Positions 23,093 to 35,887 of a stretch of DNA of 64,000 bases are shown one piece after another. The notes under the pieces are model-generated. The model made no database searches, was not told where the DNA came from, and saw only the letters and a program-made list of their open reading frames with translations. This stretch comes from Lentinus brumalis. Lineage: Eukaryota; Basidiomycota; Agaricomycetes; Polyporales; Polyporaceae. The position numbers were made by a program, and so were the translations under genes. The stretch lies in the NCBI GenBank assembly GCA_001792895.1, contig MARA01000027.1:186001-250000 (forward strand). The letters run 5' to 3'. Position 1 is the stretch's first letter; every line of letters begins with the position of its first letter.

Positions 23093-25339
23093 CTACCAAA
23101 CACATAAGACCCCCTTAAATCCTACTGACCCATCCTCCCATGCTGTGACGACCACCCGTGCATCCATAACAAATGCACCATGTAACAGCTTGTCCGACCG
23201 TCTCTTTTGTACCGGCCCTACGCACCCTGCGTCTCCTGTGCGCCAAAGGTGGACTGCGTTCGACGGAGAGGCCGTCACAGCCAGTTTCCCATCTGCAGAG
23301 AGGAATGCAGAGCGGATGTTCCCAGCGCAGAGGATGCGAGAAGAGATGTGATCCTCGGACACAAGTCCGTAGATATCGATCGCCGCTGTCGAGAATGCGA
23401 GCAACTCGCTGCCTCCCAATAGAAACTGTAAATCGTGCACTGGACGGAGGACTTCGTCGTAGCACAGGACCATGGAGCTTGAGGCGAGATTCCAGACTTG
23501 CACGCAGCCAAGTGGTGATACTACCGCCACCCGCGAGCTGTCGGGAGTAAAGCGGATGGCGCGGACACCTCCACGAATCCCCGAAGCTAAGTCGAGGTGT
23601 ATGTTTCCGGAGCGGCTGTGATACACCAGGCAGCCTCCTTTCGTACCAACGACGGCTAGCCACCGTCCATCCGGAGAGATATCCACGGATCTAAGCTCGC
23701 CGTTGTGAGGACGCAACTCATACGAGAGCTGATAGGTCGAAGCATCCCATGTGCGCAGAACTCCGTCCTCAGACCCGGATACCAGCACCGCGTCATCAGG
23801 GGACCACGCCGAGAGTTTGACGGTAATATCTCCCGCCGATAGAGTAGCCAACCTCCTGAACTCCCCTCGAGTGATACGCCAAATTATGATCTCTCCTTGG
23901 GAGCTCGACGAGAGGAGGCGCTGATTGTCCGGGGACAACGAGAGCGAGCAGACTGGTCCTTCGTGTGCTACCCATTCGCGGGTTATGCTACAGCTCCCTG
24001 CATCCCAGAGAATTATGGTAGAGTCCGAAGAGCCGCTTGCGACCGTGCCACTATGGGAGGAAGCAGCCAGAGCCGTTACGGGTCCGTCATGACAGCGGAC
24101 TAACTGTTGATTCAGTTCTGCGGCGCTTGTGGTGTCAATTGCAGTTTAAGGAGTACAAACACGGAAGGACGATTTACCTCCACAACCTTCAATGACCAGC
24201 AGACCACGGTGACAAAGCACTGGGAATATGCCGCCGAAAGCTTCGGAGTCACGATAGAGAGCATGATGAGGAACGATGATAGTGACCATGTCGAGGCGGA
24301 GGGAAAGAAGCAGCCGTTCTAGGTCGTGGCAACAGTGAAGAGCGTGCGCATCGGCAAGCCGAATGGCTGCGCGGATGTTCCCGGACCTGGAGAAGTTGAT
24401 GCGAACATTCCGGAGAGATGGTGGAAGAGCGAGCTTGAAGATCTCAGCTGCCGACGCAAGAGCCGAGGGAGTGCGTCTGGACTGTGACGGAAGTGGGAGT
24501 TATCGAACAGGATCGAGAGCGCGGACAATGCATGACATTCGGACAGCAATGCCCGGACATCTTCTGCAAGGTCATGTATGTGAGGAGCTTGTTCTCAATG
24601 TTCTGAGTTGCCGTATGTGCTTACCTGGCATACGCGTTGCCCAGTCGACGCTGAACGATAGGTCGGTGAGAGTGTATGGTCGAGTTATCTGAATCAACAA
24701 GGCTGCTATATCGGGCTCCATCTCGACGAACTGCACAGACGTAGGAGAGTCAGCAGCATTAAGCACATTGTGAACTACTATGAAACTTACCGACAGGATT
24801 GACAGGTTCAATCTCCTCTTGTAAAGAGATATGAGGCGTTTCACCCCACCGCCCACGCGGTATTGACACCCGACACATCGAACAGTTCGAACACAGGGAA
24901 ATGCGAAGAGGTAACGGAGGAAGTCGACACCGGACGAAAATCCGACATTCTCCATGTATAGCTCTTGTATGCTTGTTGCGCAAGCCTTGAGACATGAGAG
25001 TGTCGGAAGGCTGAACGAGACCCAACCTGATGATATGCGACTCTGTATTCCCCATCGTCGAACGATTCCACGCTCCATGAGCGAGACTGGTACCACCTCG
25101 AGAAGAGTTGAAGGCGTGTTAGGAAGGGTGGAAACAGTTAATGACTGCACCGGGAACCAGGCGGTGGATATCGTGTCCAATGACTCCCTGCTATTGATAC
25201 GAATAAACCGTAGGAGGTAGAACATGGCGCGGGGGCGCCACGACCGGCAAACCAGACTACAGGACCGCAGTGTGGCCCTGTCATTGAGCAACCAGTCCAT
25301 GATGGTTTCGAAAATTTCCAGAGGGATGTCAACGAGCAT
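23093..25339 (-). CDS. F-box / WD40 fusion protein (FBX2)
   Basis: Probable SCF adaptor. The start at 25339 precedes MLVDIPLEIFETIMDWL and CSLVCRSWRPR, a clear F-box. The middle region runs through two GT-AG introns (LNLSILS/FVEMEPDIAAL; ATRMP/EDVRALL) to LPPSLRNVRINFSRSG, DLERLLLSLRLDMV and HRGLLVIEGCGG. After a further intron the propeller begins CHDGPVTALAASSHSG, SSDSTIILWD and keeps the family signatures WDASTYQLSYEL (blade 3) and VGTKGGCLVY (blade 4 Cys). It ends VVTAWEDGSVGFKGVLCVW. The weak point is 24440-24500: the frame of LFDNSHFRHSP does not join LPPSLRNV without an unusual junction, so an extra intron with a poor donor, or a one-base frameshift, must be assumed. Its 5' end faces WD40 gene C across about 170 bp. 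Confidence 0.78.
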
Positions 25340-25509
25340 GGTGAACTGTATCGAGGCAATTGAGGAGCGGGTCAGAGGGAGCAGGTGGTACACATAGTGC
25401 CTCCAGCAGCCGATGATTGGATGTCATGTGGCATGTTCTCACGTGTCCCACGTAGGCAGAGATAGCGATCTTCCTACTGCCGCTGAATTGGTATCGTCCT
25501 CCCCTCCTC
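25340..25509. promoter_or_regulatory. compact bidirectional promoter between FBX2 and gene C
   Basis: The starts at 25339 (minus) and 25510 (plus) are head to head with only 170 bp between. All 5' UTR and core promoter of both must lie here or overlap the opposite gene. No strong TATA box is visible. Confidence 0.5.
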
Positions 25510-28400
25510 TTGCCGGAAGGTATGCCACCCCAGCGACGACGACGAACGACGACAGCATGGGACATATACGCTAAAATGTTGTTCCCTCTGGGATATGGCT
25601 ACCCTCTGTGGCATCCCGCTCCCGAAAACGACTCAGTCTATGGCAGGCGGGAGGTAGACCTCGGTTCCGTAGGATGGATTGACGGAGGACGGTTTCGCCA
25701 CATCTTCAACGCTATGAAGAGCCCTGACGATGCTTTCAACCGCAACAGAGTTCCAAACAACTTCCAACGTCTCGATCCATCAGGTTTGGTGATCACAGGG
25801 GAGGAGGACGAGATCACGCAGACAAGACTACATAGCCGAAGCGTTATAGAGGTCAGGGGATCCGTCGGGTTTGAGGCAACTGCTATGTACGCCCTGGGCT
25901 CTTCTCTTCGCTAACAGATTCTTACTTGTGAACTCCCAGACCAAGCACCCCCAGCGTCACAGCAGGGGGAGAATTTAAATTTGTTTGTAGCGAAGACGAA
26001 GGAGCCTTCCTCCATCTCAAACCTCCAGGAGTCTCGAAGCGGATCTCCTCGAAAACACACATAGTCAAATACATGAAGTCTCACTTCGAGAGCTGGTACG
26101 AATTCGCTACACAAGCCGACGAAGGGCCTGGACTACGCCTGTCTCAAGAAGAGATCATGTTCGTCTCCGGTACAGTCAAGACGGCGCGGTGGTCTTGCTC
26201 TGCGTTTAGCGGAGAGTACAGGCACAAGGAAGGCTCCATTACGTGCGACATCTCAGGGCTGGCATCAGCGGAGGTCTCATTATCGATCTCGAATCACGTC
26301 GTTCCCAAGGAGTTCACCAACTTCGGACCGCTCGAGAGAAACACTGCTGTCTCTCCACTAGACAATCCCCCGACGAACGAGGACGGTTCTTCGTCTCCCG
26401 GCGCTGTGACAGAGCCTTCCTCTTCGCCGCCCTATTGCATTTTTATCCACTACTTCAAGTACCGTAAACGTCTCTTGCTGGCACCGGAAATCATTCAGGC
26501 CGCTGCAGGACCCCACCTTCTACCGCCAGACTCTCCCGAGCGGGAACCCGGAGCCGCTATGATCAGCATTGAGGAGATGTCTTCCGACGATGTTGAGATG
26601 GAAGAGGTTCCCGCATCGCTTCCCGTACGTGATCAACCTCACTCATATCAGCTTGTCGCTCGCTCAGAATTATTATCAGTGCTACGACCCGTTGGACAGT
26701 GTTCTGGAGTACATATTTGAGGTTTGTGCGAGTCGCGCGCCTTGTCCCGCATGGCATACTGACTTCCACATATTAGAACTCTAACGCACGTGTCGCGGTG
26801 GTGGGGAGTACCGACCTAGTGGACATATTCCCGGGGGTGAGCCCAGCCCGTTGCACGTCAACATGTACTAACCATGTACCGATCGTTACAGGACAAAATC
26901 CCAGTGGATCTCGTCTCAGCACTTCAACAGGTTGCTCCCGCGATTCATGTCGATGAAGACGGAGGTGAGATACACGAGTCCTTGTTGTAGCACGTAATAC
27001 AGTCGCCTAACGCACCTTGTCTGTAGTTGGCACAATCGCGGAACATCAGTCCGAGGTCCACAATGCGTTACCGCCGCAAGCTGCGTTCGGTACTGGTATT
27101 TCGGACCATAGCGCGCCCCGTCCTAGTTCCAGTGTTGTCGCGAGTGCGACATGTACGTGAGCCACATATATATCTATTGAGGACCCGATTCGGTCGATGC
27201 TCATGCGTCTGTAAAGCATACACAGCTGCAGAGTCTGACTTGGATCTCAGCCGACCCTCACATGTCGTCCATCATCCCAGACCCCCTCCATACGTACACG
27301 ACGACCGCGACGGGAAGACTCCGATGAGTGCTTTGCACCCGGAGACCATGATTGAGACATTGTTCAAGACTGGGACGCGGCCCGTTGCACCTCCTGCGTA
27401 CACCGACGGCCATAGAAGAGCCGTGACGTCCATTGCTATATCTCGAGATAGCGCGCAAGTGGCCACCGCCGCGGAGGACATGACGGTCATAGTTTGGAGC
27501 ATCGCCGACCACAGCATTGTACATCGTTATGACTTCGACGATGAGGTCGTCCGAGATCTTGTCTTCTCCCCCGACAGCAAATATCTCGCAGCTGGAGGGG
27601 ACGAAGGTCATATAACCCTGTGGGAGCTGGTGTCCGGGCGACAGCTACGCAGGGTTCAGGCACATCACGCATCTGTCCAAACCATGGCATGGTCGCCGGA
27701 TAGCGCTACCCTCGCAGCGGGTTCGGACGACGCGACGGCCAGCGTCTGGGATAACCAGCTGGTTCGTCGGATCCGCCTACTGGAGGGTCATATGGCGATG
27801 ATTCCGTGCGTCCTCTTCTCTCCGGACGGACGCTGGATCGCGTCCTGCGGTGCAGACCATACTTGCCGAATCTGGGATGCCGGCTCTGGGGAGCTCCATG
27901 CAATCCTAACGGGACATCGAGGGATCCTGTGGACAGCCGCCTTTGATGGGCAGTCGCGACGGATCGCTACGGGATCGGACGACGGAAGCGTGCGCATATG
28001 GCTGGTGGAGACCGGTGCAGAGCTCGCTATCCTCGATGTGCACTTGAGTCCCGTCTCGTCCGTGGCATTTTCAAACGACCTCGAGGGCAAGGAACTCCTC
28101 TCTGCTTCAGGAGATGGAACCGTCAAGCTGTTCGACTCCTACAGCGGAGAGTGCACGCTGTCGCTCGAAGGCCACTTGGACGCTGTCCACACTGCGTCCT
28201 TCTCCCCGGATGACTCGTGCGTCTTGTCCGCATCCGCTGACAGGACCGTGCGTCTGTGGAACAAGGCCGATGGATCAGGTCTCATAACGTTCAACGAACA
28301 CAACAGCAATGCCACTCACGCTCTTCTCGCTCCGGACGGGAAGTCTGTCTCTTCCGGAGCTGATGATGGCACCGTGTACATCCGACGGTTGAGGGCGTAG
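25510..28400 (+). CDS. N-module + 8-bladed WD40 protein, paralogue C
   Basis: Good exemplar of the family. Exon 1: AWDIYAKMLFPLGYGYPLW, EVDLGSVGWIDGGRF, FNAMKSPDDAFN, ITGEEDEITQTRLHSRS. After a GT-AG intron (EATA/IPSTPS) exon 2 gives GGEFKFVCSEDEGAFL, HIVKYMKSHFESWYEF, FVSGTVKTARWSCSAFSG, CIFIHYFKYRKR and AAAGPHLLPP. Small exons: CYDPLDSVLEYIFE, NARVAVVGSTDLVDIFP, DKIPVDLVSALQQVAPAI, then a linker with PRPPPYVHDD. Eight blades follow, including SCGADHTCRIW (4), SDDGSVRIW (5), GDGTVKLFD (6), ADRTVRLWN (7) and SGADDGTVYIRRL (8). The frame is intact throughout. The start may be 25510 or the Met at 25522. The stop at 28398-28400 is followed by a gene-poor stretch. Confidence 0.88.
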
Positions 28401-30095
28401 CTCCCAGGAGCTTGCTACCCCTCCTGTCGGTACCTGTAAATTAGAGCTTAGGATAGCACTTTCGTTGCCTTCGCAGCAGGGCCCCGGGCAGAGTTGTCAG
28501 ACGTGCAGAGCGAGCGGATAGATTGCACTTCATCTTATCTAATCTGCGCTCCACCAATTCTGAAGCGCCGTCGAGCACGTCCTCCTCCAGGCTCCATCTG
28601 ACTTCATCCATCCTGGACCTATGTACTCTACACTCTGTTTGTCTTACGCGCACGGAGATTCGGCAAACGGCGTTTCTCAAGACACCCAGGGCTAACCGGT
28701 CTCCGCGCAAGCTAGTGATCGTTGACGTTGATCTCGGAGGGACAGCTGGTGCCGACTCGGAAATCGTCGGTCGCACTTTGCAGCACATCCTCCGTCGCAC
28801 GCGAGTCATATCTGGAGAGGGGAATTAGTGAGATGCTACTAAGACTGTAGGGAAGGATGGTGCGTGTCTATCTCAGAACTATCTCTGATTTCCTTGACAG
28901 GCCGCTGCAGTTACGACTCACGGTCGCGCAGAACCAAACCCCAAAACTTGCCGGTATCGAGACCCATTTACGCACACCCCGGTGGCGAGAATTCATACAT
29001 CGTGGTTGACATCGGAGTCACCCGATGACACACGATACAATGTCGCCTCCTCCCAACCCTCGTCTCCCTCGCATCGCACACCCCACCTATCAACATCGCA
29101 TCTCTTTCAGTGTCTGCCGGTGCACTTGGCGCGGCAATGGCGCTGGGGCGCCCATGAACACGTCCTGTGCGTCCTCGTGGCCCGTTGTTGAGAAGGGCGT
29201 GTCGCGTTACTACGTCGAGTCTCGAAGAGGTGCGCTCAAATCCCTTTCCTCTGCATGTCGCCGTCCTAGCCAAGGAGATATTCCGCCAACTTGAGGTTCT
29301 TCCCACTGTCATCTGCAGGACCTGGTTCTCGGCTGCTTCTGTGTCCCATCCCCTCTGGTCGTTCCTCCCGGACTCGAACCCTGGTCCTCGGCTGTTATCC
29401 CGATGAGCGCCGTCTGGTCCCTTGCACACACTCGCCTCGTCGAATTCGATTTCCCCGGACTCTTCGTGAACCTGATCGGACGGGCACAATTTCCTTGTAC
29501 GTGCTCCGCTTCTTATCACATGGACGTGATACTGACGTGTGTCCAAGGTCGCTGCCCATCTTCGTCGCTGTGGTTCCTTTGCGCGATACATCTCACTACT
29601 GAAAGGACCCCTGACGCAATATACATGGATCGTCCGGTCCTCTTCCGGGCTGACGGTGCTGCACGCCGTCATCTTGGAAGTTTTCCGAGTTGCATGGCAT
29701 TGCCATCTGCGGACACCTGGGCTACTCGGTCGTAGGGGATTCCAACATATCTGGGACGTATCATGCGCAAGATGCTGGTGCCGAGATAGTCTGAGGCTTT
29801 ATACTGTACGAGCTTGCGGACTCCATGCGATTGGTGATCTTCTCATTCCTCATAATTCCTCATGACGCACGCTACCCACATCCCAATGTCTTTCCTTTCT
29901 CTGAATCTCGTCCCTCGGCTGATGCAGTACTACGTCCCGATATAGGTCCGCCGCGATCCTCTCGCATGTCAATATCCTGCCACTGGTCTCGTCTGGTCTC
30001 GCTTGGATGTCCTTCCTATCTGTTGCGCGGACTGTGTGATACTCTACATCTGCGATACTATCTGCCTACACGCTAATTCTAAACGTCCTCACGAT
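28401..30095. other. gene-poor stretch between convergent genes C and D
   Basis: About 1.7 kb with no intact gene. Some plus-strand frames read like decayed coding sequence (for example KLVIVDVDLGG near 28715, then PLHVAVLAKEIFRQLEV near 29260), but frames change and stops intervene, and no family is recognisable. It is collinear with 17640-19550. Confidence 0.45.
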
Positions 30096-30660
30096 TCATG
30101 CCTCGACATGATATGGCCCGGAAACAGGGCGTATCCTTACCGTCCCATCATGCGAACCCGACGCAAGCATCAGTCCGTCGGGGGAGAACATGACCGACGT
30201 GACATTGTCATTGTGCTCGTTGAACGTTGTCGTGCACAACCCGTCGCTCGCCGTCCACAGCCGCACGGTGTTGTCCGACGCCGCGGACGCGATCCACTGC
30301 CCATCCGGCGAGAACTCGACAGCGTTGATCATGCTGTCGTGTCCGTCGAGCGACAGAATCCGCTCGCCGCTGTAGGAGTCGCACACCTTCACGGTCGAGT
30401 CGCTCGACCCGGACGCGACGCGCTTCCCGTCTGGGGAGAACGCGACGGACCAGACAGGGCCGGTGTGCTCGTGTAAGATGACGAGGGCCTCGCCCGTCTC
30501 CGCCTTCCAGATGCGGCTGCTCCCGTCGTCCGACGCGGTCACGACACGGTTGCCGTCTGGCGAGAACGCCGCCGCGCAGACCATTCCGCGATGCCCGTCG
30601 AGCACGGAGAGCGTCTGGGGATTCTCAGCGTCGAGCTGCGATGTCTCCCAGATGTAGCAC
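28520..30660. repeat. diverged segmental duplication, copy 2
   Basis: Partner of 17640-20060 in the same orientation. It includes the 3' end of intact gene D plus about 1.5 kb downstream. Because D is complete and the other copy is a broken fragment, this locus is probably the source. Confidence 0.6.
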
Positions 30661-32858
30661 ACGCTCTCCGTCCCGCCCGTCGCCATGCGCTGCCCGTCCT
30701 TGGAGAACACAATGAACGTCACGACGGCGGTGTTCTTCTCGATTGTCCTCTCGAGCTCGTACGTGGCGGAGTTCCAGACGTGCAGCTTGCCGTCGCTTGC
30801 GCCTGCGATGAGCTTCGTACCGTCGGGCGTGTAGACGAGGGAGTGCACTGCGGTGTCGGGCACGATCTCCTGGATCTTCGCCCCTCGCGCGACGTCCCAG
30901 AGGATGATGCGCTCGTCCTGCGACGCAGACGCGAGCACGCGGTTGTCACGCGAGAACGCGAGCGCGGACACGGTGTCCTCGTGGCCCTCGAGCCGCTTCG
31001 GGGCGGTGCCTCTGTGGACGTCCCAGATGATGATGTACGTGTCTTCGGAGCCACTGGCGGCGAAGCTGCCGTCCGCGGAGTAGGTGAGGGCGGTCACGGA
31101 GCCATCGTGGCCGCTTGCCTGGGTGCCGAACTCGGGACGCTTGCCTGCGGCCTTCTCTCCTGGCGGTGCACCGAGGTCCACGTTGCCATCGTCGTTCTCC
31201 CACATCGGTGCATCTAAATGTATGATTCAGCGATGCAGAGCGATGCACGACCTTGGACAGAGCACGACTGACCTTCGTCCTGTGGCGCGTGAGGCACCGG
31301 GGAGCTTGAGGAGGGATCGCCGTAGGGAAACTCGCCTGTAGACCGGGCTCGTTTGTGCGTTTGTTCTCCCTCCTCGAGAAGGTCCTCGTTTCTCCGTTTC
31401 CTCGCCGCGCGGTAATCCGCTGAGATGGTGCCGACTGTGTAGGTATTCTCATTTCAGTCAGAAAGAAGAATGCGATATCCTCAGTACGTACCGCCGCGTT
31501 CGTCGACCTCGATGGTCGGTCTCAACTCCTCCAGGACTGCGGGCATGTCGTTGGCGTTCGGGAACTCGTTATCCTGCAGAAACGTGACCGGCGGCCCATA
31601 CAGGAAGATGGAAGGCAGCTTACAACGAAGATAGCGTACAAGTCCAGGTCCGAGGCGATCGCTACCTCGGTCTCAACGGATTGCTGTGGCGGTCGATGAG
31701 TACGAGCTTTATGAGAGCGATAACAAGCACATACTGAGAGGATGTAATCAAGAAGTGCGTTGACCGGATCATATCCCTGCGATGCGGTGATGAGGGCATG
31801 CACACGAGCGATTGACGTTCATACTAACTGACCTCGGCCTGCTCCGACTCGAACTCGTACTCCGGGCTGGGCATCCGAATTGGGGGGTCCATCTCAGGGT
31901 TATCTGGCCCGGGCGGTAGCTGATGGGGGCCGCCGGCGGCCCGCATAGGCTCCTTGAGCGGCCACCAGAACGCTCTTCGCTTCATCTTGTAGTAATGCAC
32001 GAACAGACACTGGTTTGGGGGGTGTGGCGGGCTGGGCGTCGAGTAGCCGGGGTATGTCAGCGACGGTACCCCGGGCGCCATAGATCGTGGCTGGCGGGGA
32101 CCGTGTCTGTAGTGCTCGGCGGGGAGTATCTGGTTCGAGATGTTGATGGACAGCCCTGCGCTCGCGAAGGGCCCGAAATCGCCTGTCACGTAGCCCTCCT
32201 TCTTTCTGAAGCTGGTGCCGTGGAACGCGGCGACGGCCCACCGCGTGGTCTTCGTAGTGCCGCAGACGAAGATGATGTCTTGCTCTCTGAGGTCGAGGCC
32301 CCAGCTGTAGGTCGCGTTGGCGAACTCGAGCCAGCTCTCGAGGTTGTCGCGCATGTAGTTGACGATGTGGCGTTTGGACTCGATGTCCTTGCTCTGTGCG
32401 GGCGGTTCGAGCAGGACGAAGGCGCCGGAGTCAGTCATGGATTGGAACTTGATACCCGCACCGGCCGATACGGGAGCGGCCATGCTAGATACGTCTTGAA
32501 GGAGAGCAACTGCGCGTAAGGACCGAATTACTCACGTTCCAGCCCCGACGTGCCCTTGTGCGTCCGCCGCATTGATACTGCGACTGCACACCATCTTCTG
32601 ACCTATCCTCTCGGTATTGTGTATAGAGAGATTCCTGGGATTGAAGACCTTGAAGTCTGGAGGGACACCTTTGTCTAGGTTGATTGGATCGTCGTGCGGC
32701 TTCATGGAGTTGAAGAGTGCGCGGAACTCGCCGTTGTTGAGCCAACCGACGTCTCCGATCTCGACCTCGCGCTCGTTAGGCTCCGGGATCCAGAGAGGAT
32801 GGCCATAGCCGACTGGGAGGAGCTGCTCAGCGTAGATGTCCCAAGGAGTGGTGCTCAT
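30096..32858 (-). CDS. N-module + 8-bladed WD40 protein, paralogue D
   Basis: Start at 32858 (MSTTPWDIYAEQLLPVGYGH), chosen over the in-frame Met at 32936 because the domain begins here and a TATA-like box lies about 90 bp upstream. First block: EVEIGDVGWLNNGEF, NSMKPHDDPIN. Second block: AGIKFQSMTDSGAFVLLEPP, RHIVNYMRDNLESWLEF, IIFVCGTTKTTRWAVAAF, QCLFVHYYKMKRR, AAGGPHQLPP. Small exons: YDPVNALLDYILS, VAIASDLDLYAIF, DMPAVLEELRPTIEVDERGG. The propeller has blade 4 TGGTESVCYIWETSQLD, blade 5 SDDGSSRIWKAETGE, blade 6 SSDSTVKVCDSYSGE, blade 7 SDNTVRLWTASDG and blade 8 SGSHDGTVRIRPV. All junctions stay in frame; intact. Its last blades were the template for the relic at 19.5-20 kb. Confidence 0.88.
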
Positions 32859-32944
32859 TTGCAGGTAGCCGGTGCGAGCAGAGCGACGAGTGCATCGATA
32901 TATGTCCTGGGACAGGCTGTGTGAACGAGCGGGCATGTGTGAAC

Positions 32945-32952
32945 CTTATAAC
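32945..32952 (-). promoter_or_regulatory. TATA-like box of WD40 gene D
   Basis: GTTATAAG on the minus strand about 90 bp upstream of the start codon at 32858, supporting that start over the one at 32936. Confidence 0.4.
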
Positions 32953-33156
32953 GAGGAAGCACGCATGCTGTACGCCTTCCTAGCCGAGGTGTGTGACCAT
33001 TATCCTGGAAATGGAGTACTCAGATGCAAGCTGACCTTGTTCGCGATTTGAGGGTGCGTTCCGTTCATGAGCGAACCACGTCGGAGAGAAATTCCTTCAA
33101 GGTCTCGTATTTGTCACATATATGGATCTCAAGACAAGCACCCCCATTCAGTCCGC

Positions 33157-35887
33157 CTACATCCGCAACTGAACCGGACGAATGCATATGGTACCATCTT
33201 CCGAACCAGAAGACAGCGTTGCACCGTCAGGAGAGAAGGCGACATGCGTGACCTTGTCGCTGTGCTCGTTGAACCTCACGACGCACGACCCATCTCTCCT
33301 CTTCCACAGCCGCACCAGTCCGTCCGCGCTCCCGGAGGCAATGTACTTCCCTCTCGGTGAGAACGATGCGGAAGTGACAGCACCATCGTGCTCCTCCAAA
33401 GAGAGAAGATGTTCGCCGCTGTAGGAGTCACAGATCTTCACGGTCGCGTCGCTCGACGCTGACAAGAGTTCCTTTCCGTCCTGAGAGAACTCGACCGCCC
33501 ACACCGGTGCTTGATGGTGCTGCAGCATGAGGAGCAGTTTTCCCGTCTCGACGCTCCAGACAAAGACGCTCCCGTCGTCGCATGCCGTGGCGAGGCGCTG
33601 CGAGAGCGGGTCGAAGGCGGCGCTCCACACCACCCCGTCATGCCCTTTGAGCTTCTGGTGCAGCGAGAACGATGGAAAGTCCCATAGCCGGCAGGTGTAG
33701 TCGGCGCTGCACGAGGCCAGCCGGAGGCCATCGGGAGAGAAGCCCATGTACAGGATCATCGCGGTGTGGCCGACGAGTTCGTGAACGTTGTGGAAGGTGA
33801 CCGCGTCCCAGACGCGAATCGTACTGTCGTCTGAGCCGGATAGCAGCCGGGTTCCGTCGGGTGACCAGATGATGGTACGGATACATGCGGCGTGGGCATT
33901 GAGGGAGAAGATCTGGGAACCTCGGACAACGTCCCAAACAATCAAGGTGCCATCCTCAGCCCCGGATGCCAAGCGCATAGCGTCGGGAGCGAATGCGAGA
34001 GAGCAGACGACATCCCGATGGGATGTCAGGGTATAGGTTGGCGTCTGATCAGCCGTGTTCCAGATAATGACGCTTGCATCCTCGGAACCGCTAGCGACCC
34101 ATTTGCTATCCGACGATACTGTGAGTGCCGTCACAGCGCTAGTGTGGTGGGTGGCTGCGAGAGCTCTTCTCAAGCCTTCCTCAAGCTCGTCTGGATCGTG
34201 TTGGGGTGCGGAGTATGGATCAGACGGAATTGTGTCCAATTGGGTTACGCCCGGGTTACGTTCTAGATGTATCTCAGCGCATGAAACCAGCAGGATGGCT
34301 CGGCAAAAAGCGTACTTACCTACAAGGACTCCGGTGGTGCCATCAGGTATCTGCTCAGCTACCACATGATCGGAAGGTTCAGCGACATTCTGAGGCACAA
34401 CAATGGTACCAACTGATACGGCGGGGGTGTAAGTAAGATGATCAGACCGGACCCACTCACAAAATTGTTACGTACCTCCGTGCTCATCGACGTCAACTTG
34501 CGGAGAGAGTCGAGCAACGTCTATGGCGTCTTCTTCACGAACTCCATGAGCCTGTTGGTCTCAGTTAGGGAAGTACCAGAGGAGTGTACTTCATGGCGTA
34601 CCGCGCGAAGGGCAAGCAAATCGTGGTCGGAAGCAATCGCCATGTCCGCTTCTGAGTGCTGTGTACGACGTTGAAAGACCAATTGAAAGCACGAGCAGAA
34701 GAATGAAGCTCACATTCAGAATGTAGTTCAGCAGCGCGTCGACGGGATCGTTTGGCTTTATAAACACGGTTGATTTAGCAACATGACGTATGAGATCGGA
34801 GCGGGGACGGACCTGAGAGGTAGCGGGCACTTCTTCGAAGTCAGACTCTTCCCCACAGGGTTCCTCTTTCGATTGAACGATGGGACCCTCAAACGGAGAG
34901 CGATCAGGCGGCGGTAGCTCATGCGGTCCGGCAGCAGCTTGGAGTATCCGAGTCTGCCAAAGCCGCTTCTTCACCTTGAAGTAGTGTATGAAAATGCAGT
35001 GCCGGCCTGCCGGCTCCTCGTCTGGGGTAACCTCCTGTCCTGCATGCCCGGGAGAATCACGAGTAGCATCGAACACCAGCGGGTTGGAGCGAGGCCCGTG
35101 GTTCGCGAATTGACTGGGTAGCCGATGGTTCGAAATGGAGAGGGAGATTTCGGCGTTTGCGACCCCAGTGATGTCACAGCTGATGGAGCCTTCCTGCTGG
35201 CGATAGTTGCCGGAAAATGCTGAGCACGCCCACTTCGTGGTCTTGATTGTACCGGATACGAAGAAAAGCTGCTCGGGTGTCAGCTCATGCCTGGGGCCGT
35301 GGGGGTCCTGCGTCGCATAGTGGAACCAGCGGTCGAAGTTCTCTCGCAGGTAACTTACGACGTGCCCCTTGGATGTTGTCTTCCACGACATCCCGGGAGG
35401 TTGCAGAAATAGGAATGCTCCGGAGTCGTCAGTGCAGTTGAACCGTAGCATCCCGCCTGCAGTGACAATGGAACCAGGACTACGAAAGTCATGAGTACGG
35501 ACGATTGATGCATAACAACGGTGTGTCAAGCAAGCACCTCGATATGTCCAGGGATGCGGAGCCTGCGATCTGCTGGATCGAGTGACTCGTGAGACAGGAC
35601 TGAGTGATCACTTCTTCTGGACCTGCGATGGTCCGGAGGGGCGGGCGGAAAGGCTGAAACTCCTCCGGTACTCTGGATAGGTTGAAGGGATCGTCTGCAG
35701 GCTTCAAGGAGTTGAAAAGGTGTCGGAATCTCCCTTCATCTACGAACCCTACCGACCCGATCTCTACCTCCCGCGGACCATAATCAGCGTCGACCTCGGG
35801 CGCTGGATGCCATAATGGGTAGCCGTATCCGAGATGGACCAGCGTTCGAGTATAGATCTCCCATGGAGTCGGGGGCCTTCGCGACAT
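33157..35887 (-). CDS. N-module + 8-bladed WD40 protein, paralogue E
   Basis: First block: PWEIYTRTLVHLGYGYPLW, REVEIGSVGFVDEGRF, NSLKPADDPFN, IAGPEEVITQSCLTSHS. Second block: GGMLRFNCTDDSGAFLFLQ, HVVSYLRENFDRWFHY, FVSGTIKTTKWACSAFSG, CIFIHYFKVKKR, AAAGPHELPPPD. Small exons: NDPVDALLNYILN, SEADMAIASDHDLLALRA, then GVREEDAIDVARLSPQVDVD (the acceptor must be the CAACAG that precedes AHGVRE; a nearer one would hit a stop). Eight blades, with SCSADYTCRLW (4), DDGSVFVWSVETGK (5), SSDATVKICDSYSGE (6) and a last SGSEDGTICIRPV. Intact. The stop lies about 300 bp upstream of gene D's start, same strand, and the 5' end faces gene F across 358 bp. Confidence 0.88.

Noticed and set aside
29365..29390. 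Sequence matching a tRNA T-loop/B-box (GGTTCGAGTCC on the minus strand)
   Set aside because: The flanking bases do not form a T stem, and no acceptor or anticodon arm is present; chance match.
34490..34600. Frameshift or stop in WD40 gene E (KKTP-stop)
   Set aside because: Using the CAACAG acceptor a few bases later gives the family sequence AHGVREEDAIDVARL in frame, so no lesion is needed.
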